DNA from: Microbacterium sp. MPKO10
Lineage (GTDB): Bacteria > Actinomycetota > Actinomycetes > Actinomycetales > Microbacteriaceae
Length of the DNA stretch: 64,000 bases
Direction: 5' to 3'
Assembly: GCF_026107415.2 (NCBI RefSeq)
Contig: NZ_JAPCHX010000002.1
Location: 372,001-436,000, forward strand
Made by a program: the position numbers and the translations under genes. Below the pieces are notes generated by a model. It was not told the DNA's origin. It searched no databases and saw only the letters and a program-made list of their open reading frames with translations. This document shows, piece by piece, positions 63,266 to 64,000 of this stretch. Numbering within the stretch: the first letter of the stretch is position 1; each line of letters opens with the position of its first letter.

Positions 63266-64000
63266 GTGAAGATCGACAAGGCCGAGGTCGTTGTCACCAG
63301 CCCGGACCGCAACTTCGTCACCCTCAAGCTGACGACCGACGATGGTCTCACCGGCGTGGGCGATGCCACGCTCAACGGCCGTGAGCTTGCCGTCGTTGCC
63401 TACCTTAAAGAGCATGTCGTTCCGCTCTTGATCGGGCGGGACGCCTCCAGCATCGAAGACACTTGGCAGTTCCTCTACCGCAGTGGCTACTGGCGCCGCG
63501 GCCCCGTCACGATGGCATCCATCGCCGCCGTGGACATGGCACTGTGGGACATCAAGGGTAAAGCAGCTGGCATGCCGGTCTATCAGCTCCTCGGCGGAGC
63601 AAGCCGCACCGGGATGATGGCATACGGCCATGCCTCAGGTAAAGAATTGCCCGAGCTCTTCGACTCGATCCGTGAACACCAGGCTCTCGGTTACCGTTCG
63701 ATCCGCGTACAGACCGGCGTCCCCGGTCTCGAGTCGATCTACGGCATTGCCTCCAACAGAGGTCTTCCCGGCAACGAAGGTGTGCGCTACGACCACGAGC
63801 CGGCTCAGCGCGGCGCACTGCCCGCCCAGGAGGATTGGGACACTCGCTCGTACCTGCGCCACGTGCCGACCGTGTTCGAGGCCGTGCGCAACGAATTCGG
63901 GCCCGAGCTGCCGCTGCTGCACGACGGCCACCACCGGATGACCCCGTTGCAGGCGGCGAAGCTCGGCAAATCGCTCGAACCGTACGACCTGTTCTGGCTC
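63266..64000 (+). CDS. D-mannonate dehydratase-like enolase-superfamily enzyme (5' part)
   Basis: 245 codons are visible before the window ends. The N-terminal capping domain of the mandelate racemase/enolase superfamily is followed by '[17 protein letters not shown]' and '[13 protein letters not shown]'. Then comes the ManD-characteristic '[17 protein letters not shown]' and '[19 protein letters not shown]', with the first metal Asp in 'LLHD'. ManD enzymes dehydrate D-mannonate (or D-gluconate) to 2-keto-3-deoxygluconate. The GTG at 63266 follows AAGGAGAGA. Proximity to gnd suits sugar-acid metabolism. The 3' part lies outside the window. Confidence 0.87.
   Translation, partial: MKIDKAEVVVTSPDRNFVTLKLTTDDGLTGVGDATLNGRELAVVAYLKEHVVPLLIGRDASSIEDTWQFLYRSGYWRRGPVTMASIAAVDMALWDIKGKAAGMPVYQLLGGASRTGMMAYGHASGKELPELFDSIREHQALGYRSIRVQTGVPGLESIYGIASNRGLPGNEGVRYDHEPAQRGALPAQEDWDTRSYLRHVPTVFEAVRNEFGPELPLLHDGHHRMTPLQAAKLGKSLEPYDLFWL

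Noticed and set aside
1-64000. Frequent GGATGCTG/CAGCATCC words as a special regulatory or segregation signal
   Set aside because: They occur on both strands, mostly within coding sequence (Asp-Ala, Ala-Ser contexts), with no evident strand bias by eye. They look like a lineage codon-context preference; a genome-wide skew test would be needed to say more.

Overview
The window comes from a high-GC actinobacterium, most likely of the family Microbacteriaceae. This rests on gene content and on core order (pmt-rsmI ... metG-tatD-rsmA-ispE-ABC-F, and tRNA-Gln-glmU-prs), on many leaderless starts preceded by a TANNNT -10 box about 6 nt from the start codon, and on frequent GGATGCTG/CAGCATCC words. 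The genus cannot be fixed from the sequence. No rRNA, CRISPR array, phage genes, transposase or integrase were seen. One tRNA gene (tRNA-Gln) is present.

Region by region: 1-9.1 kb holds a methyltransferase, a MarR/MMPL exporter pair with a shared palindromic operator, a Tyr/Ser phosphatase, two tandem CPBP membrane proteases (the second has lost catalytic residues), and a coupled CoA-binding protein/O-acetylhomoserine sulfhydrylase pair. 9.1-16.7 kb is an AT-richer, probably acquired operon: a LacI regulator, an M24-fold protein with altered metal ligands, an M81 (MlrC-like) peptidase and a carbohydrate-type ABC importer without its ATPase. Two near-identical operators flank lacI. 17-22.4 kb holds an MFS transporter, an APH-type kinase, a YeiH permease and the protein O-mannosyltransferase pmt.

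22.4-36 kb is the core block rsmI ... metG-tatD-rsmA-ispE. It is interrupted between rsmI and metG by about 6.8 kb of accessory DNA. The first 3.6 kb (LPXTG surface protein, FAD monooxygenase, ASCH protein, small membrane protein) is bracketed by the true 3' end of rsmI and a second, synonymously diverged copy of that 3' end. An aldo/keto reductase and a pyruvate oxidase-type enzyme follow. rsmA carries an internal low-complexity insertion and is followed by a roughly 29-bp tandem array that seems to have grown from its own 3' end.

36-53.8 kb holds an SDR, an ABC-F protein, an ABC exporter with a two-component system, a LysR/lone fumarate-reductase-like flavoprotein pair, a TrpXYZ-like ABC system, a cold-shock gene and metQNI. 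53.8-64 kb holds tRNA-Gln abutting glmU, prs, a LysR-controlled amino-acid ABC importer with a PatB-type C-S lyase, gnd, and the 5' part of a mannonate dehydratase gene that runs off the end.

The strongest candidates for undescribed biology are the LacI-M24-M81-ABC operon, the duplicated rsmI end bracketing a cargo segment, a family of intergenic palindromic elements (27.05 and 34.05 kb, with a weaker relative at 19.5 kb), and the tRNA-Gln/glmU junction, where the 3' end of the tRNA also supplies the glmU ribosome-binding site.
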